This document shows, piece by piece, positions 42,909 through 51,689 of a DNA stretch of 64,000 nt. Positions within the stretch are counted from its first letter, which is position 1; every line of letters begins with the position of its first letter. The notes beneath the pieces were generated by a model. It was not told the DNA's origin and ran no database searches. It was given only the letters and a program-made list of their open reading frames with translations. Source of the stretch: Mycolicibacterium gadium (lineage in GTDB: Bacteria > Actinomycetota > Actinomycetes > Mycobacteriales > Mycobacteriaceae). Location: the NCBI RefSeq assembly GCF_010728925.1, contig NZ_AP022608.1:3038001-3102000 (forward strand), given 5' to 3'. The position numbers and the translations under genes are program-made.

Positions 42909-45317
42909 ATGGTTGGCCAATCCCGCAACCTGGGGGTTTACGTGGAGCGACCGAGAGTTCGGCTGATCGCGTGGATCGGCGCGATTTACCTTCTCGGTTA
43001 CGCGTCGTGGCTAATGTTCGGCTGGGGCGGCCCTGACGTGGTCACCGCTGTCAGCGATCTGGGCTCGCTGGTGGCCGAGGCCTTGGCCGTCGCCTGCGTC
43101 GTGCTGGCCATCGCGTCCACCTCGGGTCGGCAGCGCATCGCATGGGTAGCCCTGGCAGCTGCGCTGGCCAGCTGGTTTGTCGGCGACGCGATCTGGACGA
43201 TCTACGAGTTGGGTCTCGATGCGGAGGTGCCGTTCCCGTCGCTGGCTGACGTGGCCTATCTGTCGTTTTACGTCTGCACGCTCTTCGTGCTGGTGGTGTT
43301 GCCGACAGGCAACGCCCGCGTCACCGTCGCCCGGTTGTTCCTCGACGGGCTCCTGATGGCGGTGTCGCTGTTCGCGTTGGCATGGGTGTCGGGTCTGGAC
43401 GACGTCGTAGCGGCCGGCGGACCCGATCCGTTGTCGTTCGCGCTGTCGTTGTTCTACCCGCTGGCTGACGTGGCGTTGTTCACGATGGCGGCGCTCATGC
43501 TCGCGCGTGCCGGCCCCGACCAGCGGGTCACGATCAGCCTGCTGGCGACTGGCATCGCGGCGGTGGCCATTGCCGACAGCGTGTACCTGTACCTCGCCAT
43601 CAACGGCACGTATCTGAGCGGCAACTACATCGACATCCTGTGGGCGGGTGGGGTGCTGCTGATGGCCGGTGCCGCGCTGGTGGCGGCCCGGGCGCGGTGG
43701 CACGTCGTCGATTCACACGACACCACGCGAGTGGCGGTCTGGGTGCCGTACGTGCCGCTGCTGGTCGCGGTGATCCCCAGCGTGTGGTACCTGTTCGGCG
43801 CTAAGAACACCGGCCCGGTATTTGCCGCGTTGCTGCTGTTGATGGCGACAGTGTTGGTGCGGCAGGTGCTGTTCGTCGCCGAAAGTCGGCGGCTGTTGGA
43901 CACAGTCACCGATCAGGCACTGCGCGACCCACTGACGTCGTTGGCGAACCGGGTGCTGTTCGGAGACCGACTGGCGCACGCGGTGGCCATGCACGCCCGC
44001 GACGGTCGCGACATCGCCGTGCTGGCACTGGACCTGGACGACTTCAAACTCATCAACGACAGTCTGGGTCATCCCGTAGGCGACGCAGTGTTGATCGAGT
44101 CCGCGGAGCGTCTGCAGCGCAGCGTGCGTACCGGCGACACGGTGGCGCGGCTCGGCGGCGACCAGTTCGCGGTACTGCTTGAAGGAGGCGTTGAGCCGGC
44201 CGTGACTGCGGCCGAACGCATCCTGGAGGCGTTCGACACCGAATTCTCGGTCGGTGAACAGTCGATCGACGTGCGGCCGAGCGCCGGACTGGCGGAGCTG
44301 AACGGGAGCGTCACGACAGGCTTGACGTCAGAGGAGCTGCTCAAGCGGGCCAATGTGGCGCTGTATTCGGCCAAGCGCACCCGCTCGGGTGGAATCGCGA
44401 CGTTCAGCGAGGACATGAAGCTGGTCGACACCGAAGAGGTTGAACCGTCGTGCAGCTCCGGCGCTCAAGACGCACGGGTGGGCGGCATGCGGCTGTTGAG
44501 CGAATTGCGCACTGCCATAAGCGATGGCGAGCTGTCTGCCGTGTACCAGCCGAAGTACCACATGGCCACCGGGCGGATCATCGGCGTGGAGGCTTTGGTG
44601 CGCTGGCCGCATCCACGGTTGGGCACGCTGCTGCCGGACCAGTTCCTCCCTATCGCACGACAGAACGGGTTGATGGGAGCACTGACCGAGCTGATACTGC
44701 ACCGAGCGGCCGACGACGCCGTCGAATGGCACGCGATGGGGTTCCTAATTCCGTTCGCCATCAACCTTTTTCCGCCGTCGCTGAACGACCTCAGCCTGGC
44801 GTCGACGGTCGCCGGGGTGATGGCCGACCACCATCTTCCGTTCGATCACGTGACCGTGGAGATCACCGAGGACCTTGTGCTGAGCGATCCCGAGCGTGCG
44901 CGTGAGGTCCTGATTCGGTTACACGAATTCGGTATTCGAGTCGCCCTCGATGACTTCGGGAGTGGCTATTCGGCTTTGAACTACCTGATCCAGTTGCCCA
45001 TCGACGAGCTCAAACTCGACAAGAACCTGGTCGCACCGATCGCGGTGGATCCGCCCGCGGCGATCATCGTGCGCAAAGTCATCGAGTTGACAAGGGAACT
45101 GGGCATGGTGTGCGTGGCCGAGCATATCGAGAACTCGGCAACCGCGGACCTCCTCATCAGCTACGGCTGCGAGGTTGCACAGGGCTACTACTACAGCCCG
45201 CCCGTGACGGCAGACGCGTTGCAACGCATGTTGTCGGCGCAGCGCACGCCGATAGCCGCGCGGACACCAACTCTGGCCGTGCCCGCGCAGTGCGACGAGC
45301 CTTCGATACAGCCGTGA
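42909..45317 (+). CDS. Membrane GGDEF-EAL protein (c-di-GMP metabolism)
   Basis: 802 aa. About nine transmembrane helices in the first 330 residues, a short coiled linker, then a GGDEF domain (about 335-490) and an EAL domain (about 535-785). The GGDEF active-site signature at 416-420 reads GGDQF: Glu is replaced by Gln, so cyclase activity may be reduced or lost. The upstream DLDDFKLINDSLGHPVGD part is intact. The EAL signature (561-563, EALVRW) is intact, together with DDFGSGYSAL and DELKLDK, so phosphodiesterase activity is likely. AEHIEN replaces the usual AEGVE loop, as in other mycobacterial members. A membrane sensor linked to c-di-GMP turnover. Confidence 0.9.
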   Translation: MVGQSRNLGVYVERPRVRLIAWIGAIYLLGYASWLMFGWGGPDVVTAVSDLGSLVAEALAVACVVLAIASTSGRQRIAWVALAAALASWFVGDAIWTIYELGLDAEVPFPSLADVAYLSFYVCTLFVLVVLPTGNARVTVARLFLDGLLMAVSLFALAWVSGLDDVVAAGGPDPLSFALSLFYPLADVALFTMAALMLARAGPDQRVTISLLATGIAAVAIADSVYLYLAINGTYLSGNYIDILWAGGVLLMAGAALVAARARWHVVDSHDTTRVAVWVPYVPLLVAVIPSVWYLFGAKNTGPVFAALLLLMATVLVRQVLFVAESRRLLDTVTDQALRDPLTSLANRVLFGDRLAHAVAMHARDGRDIAVLALDLDDFKLINDSLGHPVGDAVLIESAERLQRSVRTGDTVARLGGDQFAVLLEGGVEPAVTAAERILEAFDTEFSVGEQSIDVRPSAGLAELNGSVTTGLTSEELLKRANVALYSAKRTRSGGIATFSEDMKLVDTEEVEPSCSSGAQDARVGGMRLLSELRTAISDGELSAVYQPKYHMATGRIIGVEALVRWPHPRLGTLLPDQFLPIARQNGLMGALTELILHRAADDAVEWHAMGFLIPFAINLFPPSLNDLSLASTVAGVMADHHLPFDHVTVEITEDLVLSDPERAREVLIRLHEFGIRVALDDFGSGYSALNYLIQLPIDELKLDKNLVAPIAVDPPAAIIVRKVIELTRELGMVCVAEHIENSATADLLISYGCEVAQGYYYSPPVTADALQRMLSAQRTPIAARTPTLAVPAQCDEPSIQP

Positions 45318-45330
45318 TTGCTCCGGTTGC

Positions 45331-45978
45331 CTAGTTGGCCACGGGTGCGTGGGACCTGTCGGGGATCTCCAGCGACGTCATCCGTGGATAGAGGATCGCT
45401 GGGCCGAGCCACCGCGCAACAAAGCGGCGTAGTGCGTCTCCGTCGCGCTGCCGCTGCCCGGGATCGGTCAAAAGGGACTGCACGGTGCGCAAGGTCATCT
45501 CGGCAAGATCACGGAGCGCGACAGTGTCGAAGCCGTGCAGGGTCCAGTCGACGTCGAGGCGTTGAAACACGGACAGGCAGAACGCGATTGCGGTGTCGGA
45601 GGTCAGCGAAGTGACGGCTTCGCCCTCATGTCGCCGGGTCAGCAGGTTTTCCAACTGGGGATCGCCGGAGAGGTTCTCGACTCCGAATGAGATGGCCTCG
45701 ACCACTGCAGTGACCGGATCGTTGACGCCGCTGACATGGTCTGCGACTTGGTCGATGAATCCGTTGACGGCACGCATGGCGCTGGCGATGAGCAGCGCGT
45801 CGGCGTTGGGAAAATAGCGGTACACCGTCTGGCGGGTGACTCCCAGCCTCCGGGCGACGTCGGCAAGGCGTATCGCCGCTCCGTGTTCGGCGACCACTTC
45901 GTCTACCGCACTCAGAATGCGCGAAATCGCTTCCTCGTCCGAGGAGGGCGTCGCACCAGCCCAGCCACGACTACGCAT
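45331..45978 (-). CDS. TetR-family regulator
   Basis: 215 aa. Helix-turn-helix IRLADVARRLGVTRQTVYRY followed by FPNADALL. The rest is a variable helical ligand domain. Its start overlaps the P450 stop by 8 bp, and it is transcribed after the P450 in the same direction, so both share one promoter. It probably represses that operon through the GTATGACCA boxes upstream of the P450. Confidence 0.87.
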   Translation of the reverse strand: MRSRGWAGATPSSDEEAISRILSAVDEVVAEHGAAIRLADVARRLGVTRQTVYRYFPNADALLIASAMRAVNGFIDQVADHVSGVNDPVTAVVEAISFGVENLSGDPQLENLLTRRHEGEAVTSLTSDTAIAFCLSVFQRLDVDWTLHGFDTVALRDLAEMTLRTVQSLLTDPGQRQRDGDALRRFVARWLGPAILYPRMTSLEIPDRSHAPVAN

Positions 45979-47224
45979 CCGCCGTCACCAGCCTTTCGGC
46001 CTCGAACTCGATCGGAAGAGTTGTCGGACCGGTCATGCCGAGCAGGGATTTCCACGGGGCCGGGCCTGCGCGATGGGGCGCAGGGAGGCGGCGGGCGAGG
46101 ACTACGAGTGCTTCCGCCAGTTCGCGGCGTGCGAGGTTCGCCCCCAGGCAGTAGTGCGCGCCTCCGCCGAACGTCAGAATCGGGGGAACGTCCTTGCGGG
46201 CGATGTCGAAGCGGTCGGCATCGTGATAGATCGCTGGATCTCGGTTGGCGGCAAAGGTGTTCGCGAAGACGAAGGTTCCTGCCGGGAACAGGTAACCACC
46301 GAACTCGATATCGTCGACGGCGGCTCGCGGCACGATGCAGGCGGCCGGTGAGTGGCGCATGCTCTCCTCGACCGCTTGCATCGCAAGTTCCGGGTGTTCG
46401 CGCAGCTTCATCCATTGGTCCGGGTGCTCGCAGAGAACCTGAATCGACGCCGCCAGTTGATTTCGCGTCGTATCCGTTCCCGCCATCAAGAAGCCGGCCA
46501 CCAGCATGCGAAGTTCGTCGAGATTCAGTCGGTCACCGTCACTTTCGGCGCGAATGAGCTCCGAGAGCAGGTCGTCGGTCAGATGGTCTCGGCGGTCTGC
46601 GACCATGCCGTCGACATAGGCGTCGAGTTCGCTCCACGCGCGCATGATCGCGGCCTCGTCGAAGTTGGCATCTGGCTGGAAGTTGAGGGCTTTGAAGACC
46701 TCTTCGGTCCAGTCCGCGAACAACTGCCAGTCCTCGCGAGGCGCACCGAGCAGGGCACACATGATCGGGGTGGGGTAAGGACGCGCGATGTCGGTGACGA
46801 CGTCGCACCGCCCGGCGTCTGCTACCTGGTCGATCAGCCCGTTCACCACCTCTTGGATGGTGTCTTGGAGACGCGACGTCGCGCGGGGCGTGAAGGCCCT
46901 GGAAACCAGCTTGCGCAACCGCACATGCGGCGCACCGTCGAGGCCCAGCAGACTGGTCGCCATCTTGTCGTACAGCGGACCAGACGTGATTCCCTGCGCC
47001 GCCAAGGTGATTCCGGGCGGCAAGCGGAATCTGTTGTCGCGCAATATCTCGCGAGCCAGGTCGTAGGACAGGATTTCCGGGCCGAGGGGGCCGATGGCGA
47101 TAGGCGCCTGCGATTGCGCCGCTCGGACATCGTCGAGGATGTCGTGCGGAGTGGCGGTGAGGCCGTAGTCGAACGTGGGGAGACCAGCCTCGAAGACGTT
47201 GGGTGCGGCGCTGTGCACGTTCAT
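45971..47224 (-). CDS. Cytochrome P450
   Basis: 417 aa from ATG at 47224; a frame running to 47491 in the same phase reads into the integrase relic. Oxygen-binding I-helix motif AGTDTT at 248-253, E287-x-x-R290 (ESMR), PERF-type region HDADRFDIARKD and heme loop FGGGAHYCLG with C359. All required residues are present. Substrate unknown; mycobacterial P450s of this layout act on steroids, terpenes or fatty acids. Needs a ferredoxin that is not encoded nearby. Paired with a TetR gene. Confidence 0.9.
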   Translation of the reverse strand: MNVHSAAPNVFEAGLPTFDYGLTATPHDILDDVRAAQSQAPIAIGPLGPEILSYDLAREILRDNRFRLPPGITLAAQGITSGPLYDKMATSLLGLDGAPHVRLRKLVSRAFTPRATSRLQDTIQEVVNGLIDQVADAGRCDVVTDIARPYPTPIMCALLGAPREDWQLFADWTEEVFKALNFQPDANFDEAAIMRAWSELDAYVDGMVADRRDHLTDDLLSELIRAESDGDRLNLDELRMLVAGFLMAGTDTTRNQLAASIQVLCEHPDQWMKLREHPELAMQAVEESMRHSPAACIVPRAAVDDIEFGGYLFPAGTFVFANTFAANRDPAIYHDADRFDIARKDVPPILTFGGGAHYCLGANLARRELAEALVVLARRLPAPHRAGPAPWKSLLGMTGPTTLPIEFEAERLVTADA

Positions 47225-47286
47225 CGATTTCTCAACTTCCGATGGTGGCTGGGCAGACGATGGATACGGACATTTACGCCAAAAGT

Positions 47287-47366
47287 GTATGACCAAAAAC
47301 CCGTGCTGGTCAAGACATGGCGTTATAGGTCCAGTTAAGACGACGAATAGATAGCTCTGGTCATAC
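47287..47366. promoter_or_regulatory. GTATGACCA boxes upstream of the P450-TetR operon
   Basis: GTATGACCA at 47287-47295 and its complement TGGTCATAC at 47358-47366, with a third half-site TGGTCA at 47317-47322. TGACCA and TGGTCA at 47290-47322 form an inverted repeat. The first box is 62 bp upstream of the P450 start. They are good candidates for operators of the TetR protein. Confidence 0.5.
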
Positions 47367-47399
47367 GTTTTGATCGATAACGTCTGCAACGGCTGTCTA

Positions 47400-48123
47400 G
47401 CGTATTGAAGGTCGGCGAGCACCAGCAGAGCCCCGGTTACCCAGACACCTTGCTTCCGGTCCTTCGTTCGGCGGACGTGCATAACACGCACGGATACACC
47501 AGGGCGGGTGGTGATGACGAGGTCGCCGACTTCGAGTCCTGCGACTTCTGCCGCGCGCAGGCCGGTTATATGCCATGAACTCGACGAGCAGCGCGTACAC
47601 CGGGTAGGCCGGGCAGGTTTCCGGTGACTGCGGCGGACAACCGGCCGACCTGTTCAGCGGACGGCGGGTAGTGCTCGAAGCTGCTGCGGTCTCCGCTTGC
47701 GCGGGCGGTCGAGAAGTCGACGCGCTCGCAGGGGTTCGACACGATTGCGCCGTGTTGCATTGCGTAGCGGAACACTCGCCGGAGCACCATCCAACCGTGC
47801 TTCAAGTGCCCGGCGTGAGGGCGTTGTCGAGCAGGCCGTGTGCGGATTGTCGGGACTGCTGCCGGACCAACGCGGTCAGTAACCGCTCGCAGTGCGCCGG
47901 GGTTATGGAGGCGATCGCGAGCGGTCCGAAGTCGTCGAGCAGATAGCGGCTCAGCACGCCCGCGTAACCGTCCAGAGTCGACCGCTTTAGTTTTCCCATT
48001 CGCCACCTTCACCTGTTGCGCGTCGACCCACGCCTTCGCGAACTGCCCAGCCGATCCGATCGCTGCATCCCGTGGCGGTCGGTGAATGTCGCACCTTCGC
48101 GTGACCGAGAACCTGCGCCACAT
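47400..48123 (-). pseudogene. Degenerate tyrosine recombinase (phage-type integrase)
   Basis: Fragments of one protein appear in alternating minus-strand frames: an N-terminal part (AGQFAKAWVDAQQ) near 48030-48090, a core-binding SAM-like part (TLDGYAGVLSRYLLDDFGPL) at about 47905-47985, then VLRRVFRYAMQHGAIVSNPC at about 47744-47805, a catalytic-domain start (YALLVEFMAY) near 47570-47597, and MHVRRTKDRKQGVWV near 47440-47490. At least three frameshifts are needed. The conserved C-terminal HxxR and Tyr are missing, so it is also truncated. It marks an old integration event close to the tRNA at 51614. Confidence 0.7.
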
Positions 48124-48988
48124 GCAGATGGTGCAACGGGTCTACCTGTCGGCCTGCACTGCCACTCATGGCACCGCCGTGTTGTAGTCCACGACGCCAG
48201 CACCACGGCTTGAGATAGCGGCGCCACTCCGTGAACGTCACCCTGCCTGTCGGTGCGCTGAACTAACCTCCCCCGTAGTCAGACCCGACCGTCATGATGT
48301 ATTTGGCGTGGTGTGCGAAAGCGGGAGACAAGGTGATTGACCGGCTCGAAAGCAGGCCTATTCGTGTTGAACTCTCGAATGGCGAAATCCGATATGAAGT
48401 TCGAGCTTCGGTTTCCATCAACGGTAAGAGGAAACGGTTGAGACGACGCTTCAAGACTACCGTTGCGGCCGAGGCATTCTTGGCTCAAACGCCCGAATCA
48501 AATCGCCTGAGACGCTACAAGATCCGCGATGAGCAGTATCGGGAGGCGGTGAGGCAGTCCGTTTCCATTGCCGGCGCGCTCAGGCTGCTGGGTGTCGTGC
48601 CGGAAGGCGGCAACTACCGTGTCCTCCGCCGAGCCATCGACCGACTCGGTCTCGATACATCCCACTTCGCCGGGCAGTCCTGGGCGAAAGGCAAGAGGGC
48701 CTCGCATCGCCTGCGACCGATCGAGGACTTCCTATCGAACACGTATCCGATTCAGTCTGATCGGTTGCGCCGGCGCCTCATCAACGAAGGCGTTTTCGAG
48801 CGTAGGTGCTCCGGCTGCAAGCTCGATAGCTGGATGAGCCAGCCGATTCCTCTGGAGTTGGACCACATAGACGGCAACCATCAGAACTGTCAACGGTCAT
48901 GTAGTTCTCCCCACTGACGGTCAGGAGATCTCCTCGCTGGTGGCCATGAAAACTCCTCACGGACGGACACGGGATCTCCCCGGTTTGT

Positions 48989-49804
48989 TCAGCTGGGCAG
49001 TGGCGCCACCCCCTTGCCGGTGGTGGCTTGAGCGAGCCGGAACGATTGACCTTCGGTGACGCAGACGTGGGCGTGGTGCAGCAGCCGGTCGACGGTGGCG
49101 GTGGCCAGGGTCTTGGGCATCAGTTCGTCGAATCCGGCGGGATGCAGGTTCGATGAGACTGCCAGCGAACGCGTTTCGTAGCAGGCATCGACGAGGCGGT
49201 AGAACCCTTCGGCGGCGTCCTCGCCGACGGGCAGCATGCCGATGTCGTCGACGATGATCAGATCGACGCGGGTGATGCGGCGCATGGCTTTGGTGATCGA
49301 GTCGTCGGCGCGGTGACGGCGCACCAGGGCGCCGAGTTCGTCGATGGAAAACCAGGCCACGGTGCGGCCGGTGTCGATGGCCAACTGCCCCAACGCTTCG
49401 CAGAAGTGGCTCTTGCCGGTCCCGCTGGGCCCGCACACGCACAGGTTCTCACGCCGGTCGACCCACTCCATGCCACGTAGGGCTTGTTGGGTGGGTGCGG
49501 GAATGGAGCAGCGGTTCTCGTCCCAGACGGCGAAGGTCTTGCCCGCCGGGAAGTTCGCGCGTGCGCGTCGTATCCGCAGGGTGGCTTCGTCGCGGCCGGT
49601 GATCTCCTCGGCCAGCAGCACGCGCAGCACCTCGGCGGGATCCCAGCGTTGGGCACGGGCGGTCGGGACCACATCGAGGGCGGCTTTGCGCAGATAGGGC
49701 ATCCGCAGCCGGCGGGTCAACGCGATCACCTCCTCGAGGGTCTGGGCCGAGGGCCCGGCGACGCCAGATCCGACCGACACCGCCGGCTTGTTGGTCGCGG
49801 TCAC
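48989..49804 (-). CDS. istB: IS21-family helper ATPase IstB
   Basis: 271 aa from GTG at 49804, overlapping the istA stop (GTGA). AAA+ ATPase with Walker A CGPSGTGKSHF and Walker B LIIVDDIGMLP, followed by the IstB-typical SSNLHPAGFDELMPKTLA sensor region. It assists the transposase in target choice and strand transfer. Full length for the family. Confidence 0.95.
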   Translation of the reverse strand: MTATNKPAVSVGSGVAGPSAQTLEEVIALTRRLRMPYLRKAALDVVPTARAQRWDPAEVLRVLLAEEITGRDEATLRIRRARANFPAGKTFAVWDENRCSIPAPTQQALRGMEWVDRRENLCVCGPSGTGKSHFCEALGQLAIDTGRTVAWFSIDELGALVRRHRADDSITKAMRRITRVDLIIVDDIGMLPVGEDAAEGFYRLVDACYETRSLAVSSNLHPAGFDELMPKTLATATVDRLLHHAHVCVTEGQSFRLAQATTGKGVAPLPS

Positions 49805-51318
49805 TTGTCACCGTCCGGGCTCACCGCACCGAACCCGGCCCAGCCGGCGGTACCCGGTTGCAGGCTGTGGGTGTCGCTGACGCGGATCGGCGCGGCGGCC
49901 GGCCCGTGCTGCTGATGGGTCAAGATCGCGGCCAGGTCGGCATCGGCGAAGCGGCCGGCCAGCGCCGCGGTACCCAACGCCTGATCGACGGCGGCCGCGC
50001 CGTGCAGTTTGGCGAACGCCACCGCTTCGGCCATCTTGGAACGCACCCGCGACGCGCCGGCCGCAGCGGCCTCGACCAGCCACGCGGCCGCGCCGTCGCC
50101 GATGGCCAGAAACGCCGCCTCGGCCGGGTTGGCCGCCCGTGGGGTGCGGTCCCCGGGCAGCGCGCGGCGCCCGGGATGATCACTGGGGTAATGCTCGTCG
50201 CGGATCTGCGGTCGCCCGCGCTGCCCACGGGCGTGGCGGGCGATCTCGACCGGGCCGCCGTCGGCGATGACGGTGACCACCAACTCCTCGCCACACCAGC
50301 GCACCCAGACCCGCTCATCAATATGGTGGTGCGGCACCGAATAACGCACCCCCTCAACGCTGATCGTGGAGTCCCACCCCACCCGACGGGTCAGCCCAAA
50401 CGCCAGGGCCACCGGCTGGGCGGGCAGCACATGCAGCCGCGGGAGTTCCTCGACCAACAGCTCGGCAGGCACCCGACCGGTGGCACGATGCGGGCGGGCA
50501 TTGACCTGCTCGCAGAAGTCCCGGCACGCCTGCTGGAGTTCAGCGAAAGTGGCGTAGGCGTCCAGCAGATTAGCCTCGGTGGGCACCAGATCGGCCTTGG
50601 CGATGCGCACCGTGGCCTCCGAACCACCCTTGGTTTGTGGATCAGCCGGCACACAGGTGCGGATCGTCATCCCGTAATGACGGCCTGCGGCGACCACATC
50701 GGGATGCCGAATCGGCACCCGCGCAACATGTTCGACGGTCACTGTTTTCTCGTTGTCGGTCAACGCATACGTCGGTGCCCCGCCGATCACCCGCAGCGTG
50801 GTGTCCAGACAGCCCAGCAAGCTCGGCAGGGTGCGATCCCAGGTGGGCAGCACCACCCGAAACCGCGACCAGGCCAGCCACGCGCAAAACAACAATGTCT
50901 GCCGGCCCGCGACGGTGGGTCCTTGGCCCCAGTCGAACTGCAGCCACAACCCCGGCTCGGCCACCCACGGCCGAAACACCCGGCGATGACCCGACCGCCA
51001 GCTCTTCTTGACCGCCGCGACCGCGCGTCGGGTGGTGCGCTCCGAGCCGTCGAAGCCCATCGCGACCAGCTTGTCGTGGGCGACGTCGGCGCGGATCAAC
51101 CCGTTGGAGCGGTCCACCCACTCCTCGACCTTGTCCAGGAATGGATCAATGGCCATCTCTCGCCGCGGCCGCTCATCCGGGCTGAGCCCGGCGTCGCGCA
51201 ACGCCACGTAGTGGGCCACCGTCTTGTGATCACAACCGGCCAGCGCGGCCGCGGCGCGGTACCCACCGGTCAAGTCGAACGCCTCCAAAATCTCCATGAT
51301 CTCCTCACTGCTTTTCAC
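49801..51318 (-). CDS. istA: IS21-family transposase IstA
   Basis: 505 aa from GTG at 51318. N-terminal helix-turn-helix (LTGGYRAAAALAGCDHKTVA), then the DDE integrase core (rve) with the first Asp in LWLQFDWGQGP, the second in ALTDNEKTVTVEH and Glu in KGGSEATVRIAK. C-terminal Mu-transposase-like beta-barrel part (YSVPHHHIDERVWVRWCGEE). Length typical of IstA. Transcribed from the right end of the element inwards. Confidence 0.95.
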   Translation of the reverse strand: MKSSEEIMEILEAFDLTGGYRAAAALAGCDHKTVAHYVALRDAGLSPDERPRREMAIDPFLDKVEEWVDRSNGLIRADVAHDKLVAMGFDGSERTTRRAVAAVKKSWRSGHRRVFRPWVAEPGLWLQFDWGQGPTVAGRQTLLFCAWLAWSRFRVVLPTWDRTLPSLLGCLDTTLRVIGGAPTYALTDNEKTVTVEHVARVPIRHPDVVAAGRHYGMTIRTCVPADPQTKGGSEATVRIAKADLVPTEANLLDAYATFAELQQACRDFCEQVNARPHRATGRVPAELLVEELPRLHVLPAQPVALAFGLTRRVGWDSTISVEGVRYSVPHHHIDERVWVRWCGEELVVTVIADGGPVEIARHARGQRGRPQIRDEHYPSDHPGRRALPGDRTPRAANPAEAAFLAIGDGAAAWLVEAAAAGASRVRSKMAEAVAFAKLHGAAAVDQALGTAALAGRFADADLAAILTHQQHGPAAAPIRVSDTHSLQPGTAGWAGFGAVSPDGDK

Positions 51319-51613
51319 TTACTGGCCTTCCGCCCTCGACACACTTGGTCGACAAACAGCCAGCCCGACACCGCCGCCGATCACCGGCAACGACACGACC
51401 GCAACGGGGAAATCGCTGGGCCGTCAGTGGGGAGATCTCGTGACCGCCAGCGGGGAGATCAGCTGGCCGCCAATGGGGATTTTTACGCGTCCGCTGTCAA
51501 GAACAACGCGCTGCAAAACCTTCGGCTGCTGTGCCCCAACTGTCATGCGCTTACGTCGACCTTCAGGGGCAAGAACAAGAGCTGTGCCTCCGCACTAGAC
51601 TCGATCGCCTAGA

Positions 51614-51689
51614 GGGGACGTAGCCTAATTGGCATCGGCGGGGCGCTTAAAACGCCTGACATTTGTGGGTTCGAGTCCCACCGTCCCCA
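51614..51689 (+). tRNA. tRNA with UAA anticodon and short variable arm (tRNA-Leu-like)
   Basis: A complete cloverleaf: acceptor GGGGACG/CGTCCCC (51614-51620, 51682-51688, 7 perfect pairs); D arm GCC/GGC with GG in the loop; anticodon stem GGGCG/CGCCT (one G-U) with loop CTTAAAA (51646-51652), giving anticodon UAA; T arm GTGGG/CCCAC with loop TTCGAGT; discriminator A. Anticodon UAA means leucine UUA, but normal bacterial tRNA-Leu has a long variable arm, whereas here it is 7 nt. CCA is not encoded (ACCG follows). It begins 1 bp after the HNH stop codon. It may be a phage or element-borne tRNA. Confidence 0.75.

Larger units (their letters stand above)
48888..51499 (-). mobile_element. IS21-family insertion sequence, complete, 2612 bp
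   Basis: Bounded by imperfect terminal inverted repeats of about 46 bp (48888-48933 and 51454-51499, about 32 of 46 positions equal) that begin TGTCAACGG and TGACAGCGG, and by a 5-bp target duplication AGAAC (48883-48887 and 51500-51504). Inside the ends there are additional copies of a CTCCCCACTGACGG / CTCCCCGCTGGCGG repeat, as expected of IS21 transposase binding. It carries istA and istB on the minus strand. Both genes are intact, so the element may still move. Confidence 0.93.
48294..51612 (+). pseudogene. HNH endonuclease gene split by an IS21-family element
   Basis: The 5' part (48294-48887, 198 codons) ends in LELDHIDGNHQN. The 3' part (51505-51612) reads NALQNLRLLCPNCHAL and ends at a TAG at 51610. 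Removing the insertion and one AGAAC copy rejoins them in frame to a 233-aa protein with a complete HNH motif, including zinc-binding CSGC and CPNC pairs. The N-terminal 60 residues resemble an AP2/integrase-type DNA-binding segment (SINGKRKRLRRRFKT). Since both halves are intact, the insertion appears recent. The 5' half is still translatable but lacks the last His of the HNH motif. HNH proteins of this sort are often phage or mobile-intron encoded. The 3' end is 1 bp from the tRNA. Confidence 0.85.

Noticed and set aside
45971..47491. Longer P450 frame of 506 codons
   Set aside because: The extra N-terminus reads through the integrase relic and the intergenic region; P450 homology begins at 47224.
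49858..51612. 584-codon plus-strand frame antisense to istA that joins the HNH 3' end
   Set aside because: It is composition-driven antisense of istA; only the last 36 codons after the right IS end are real HNH sequence.
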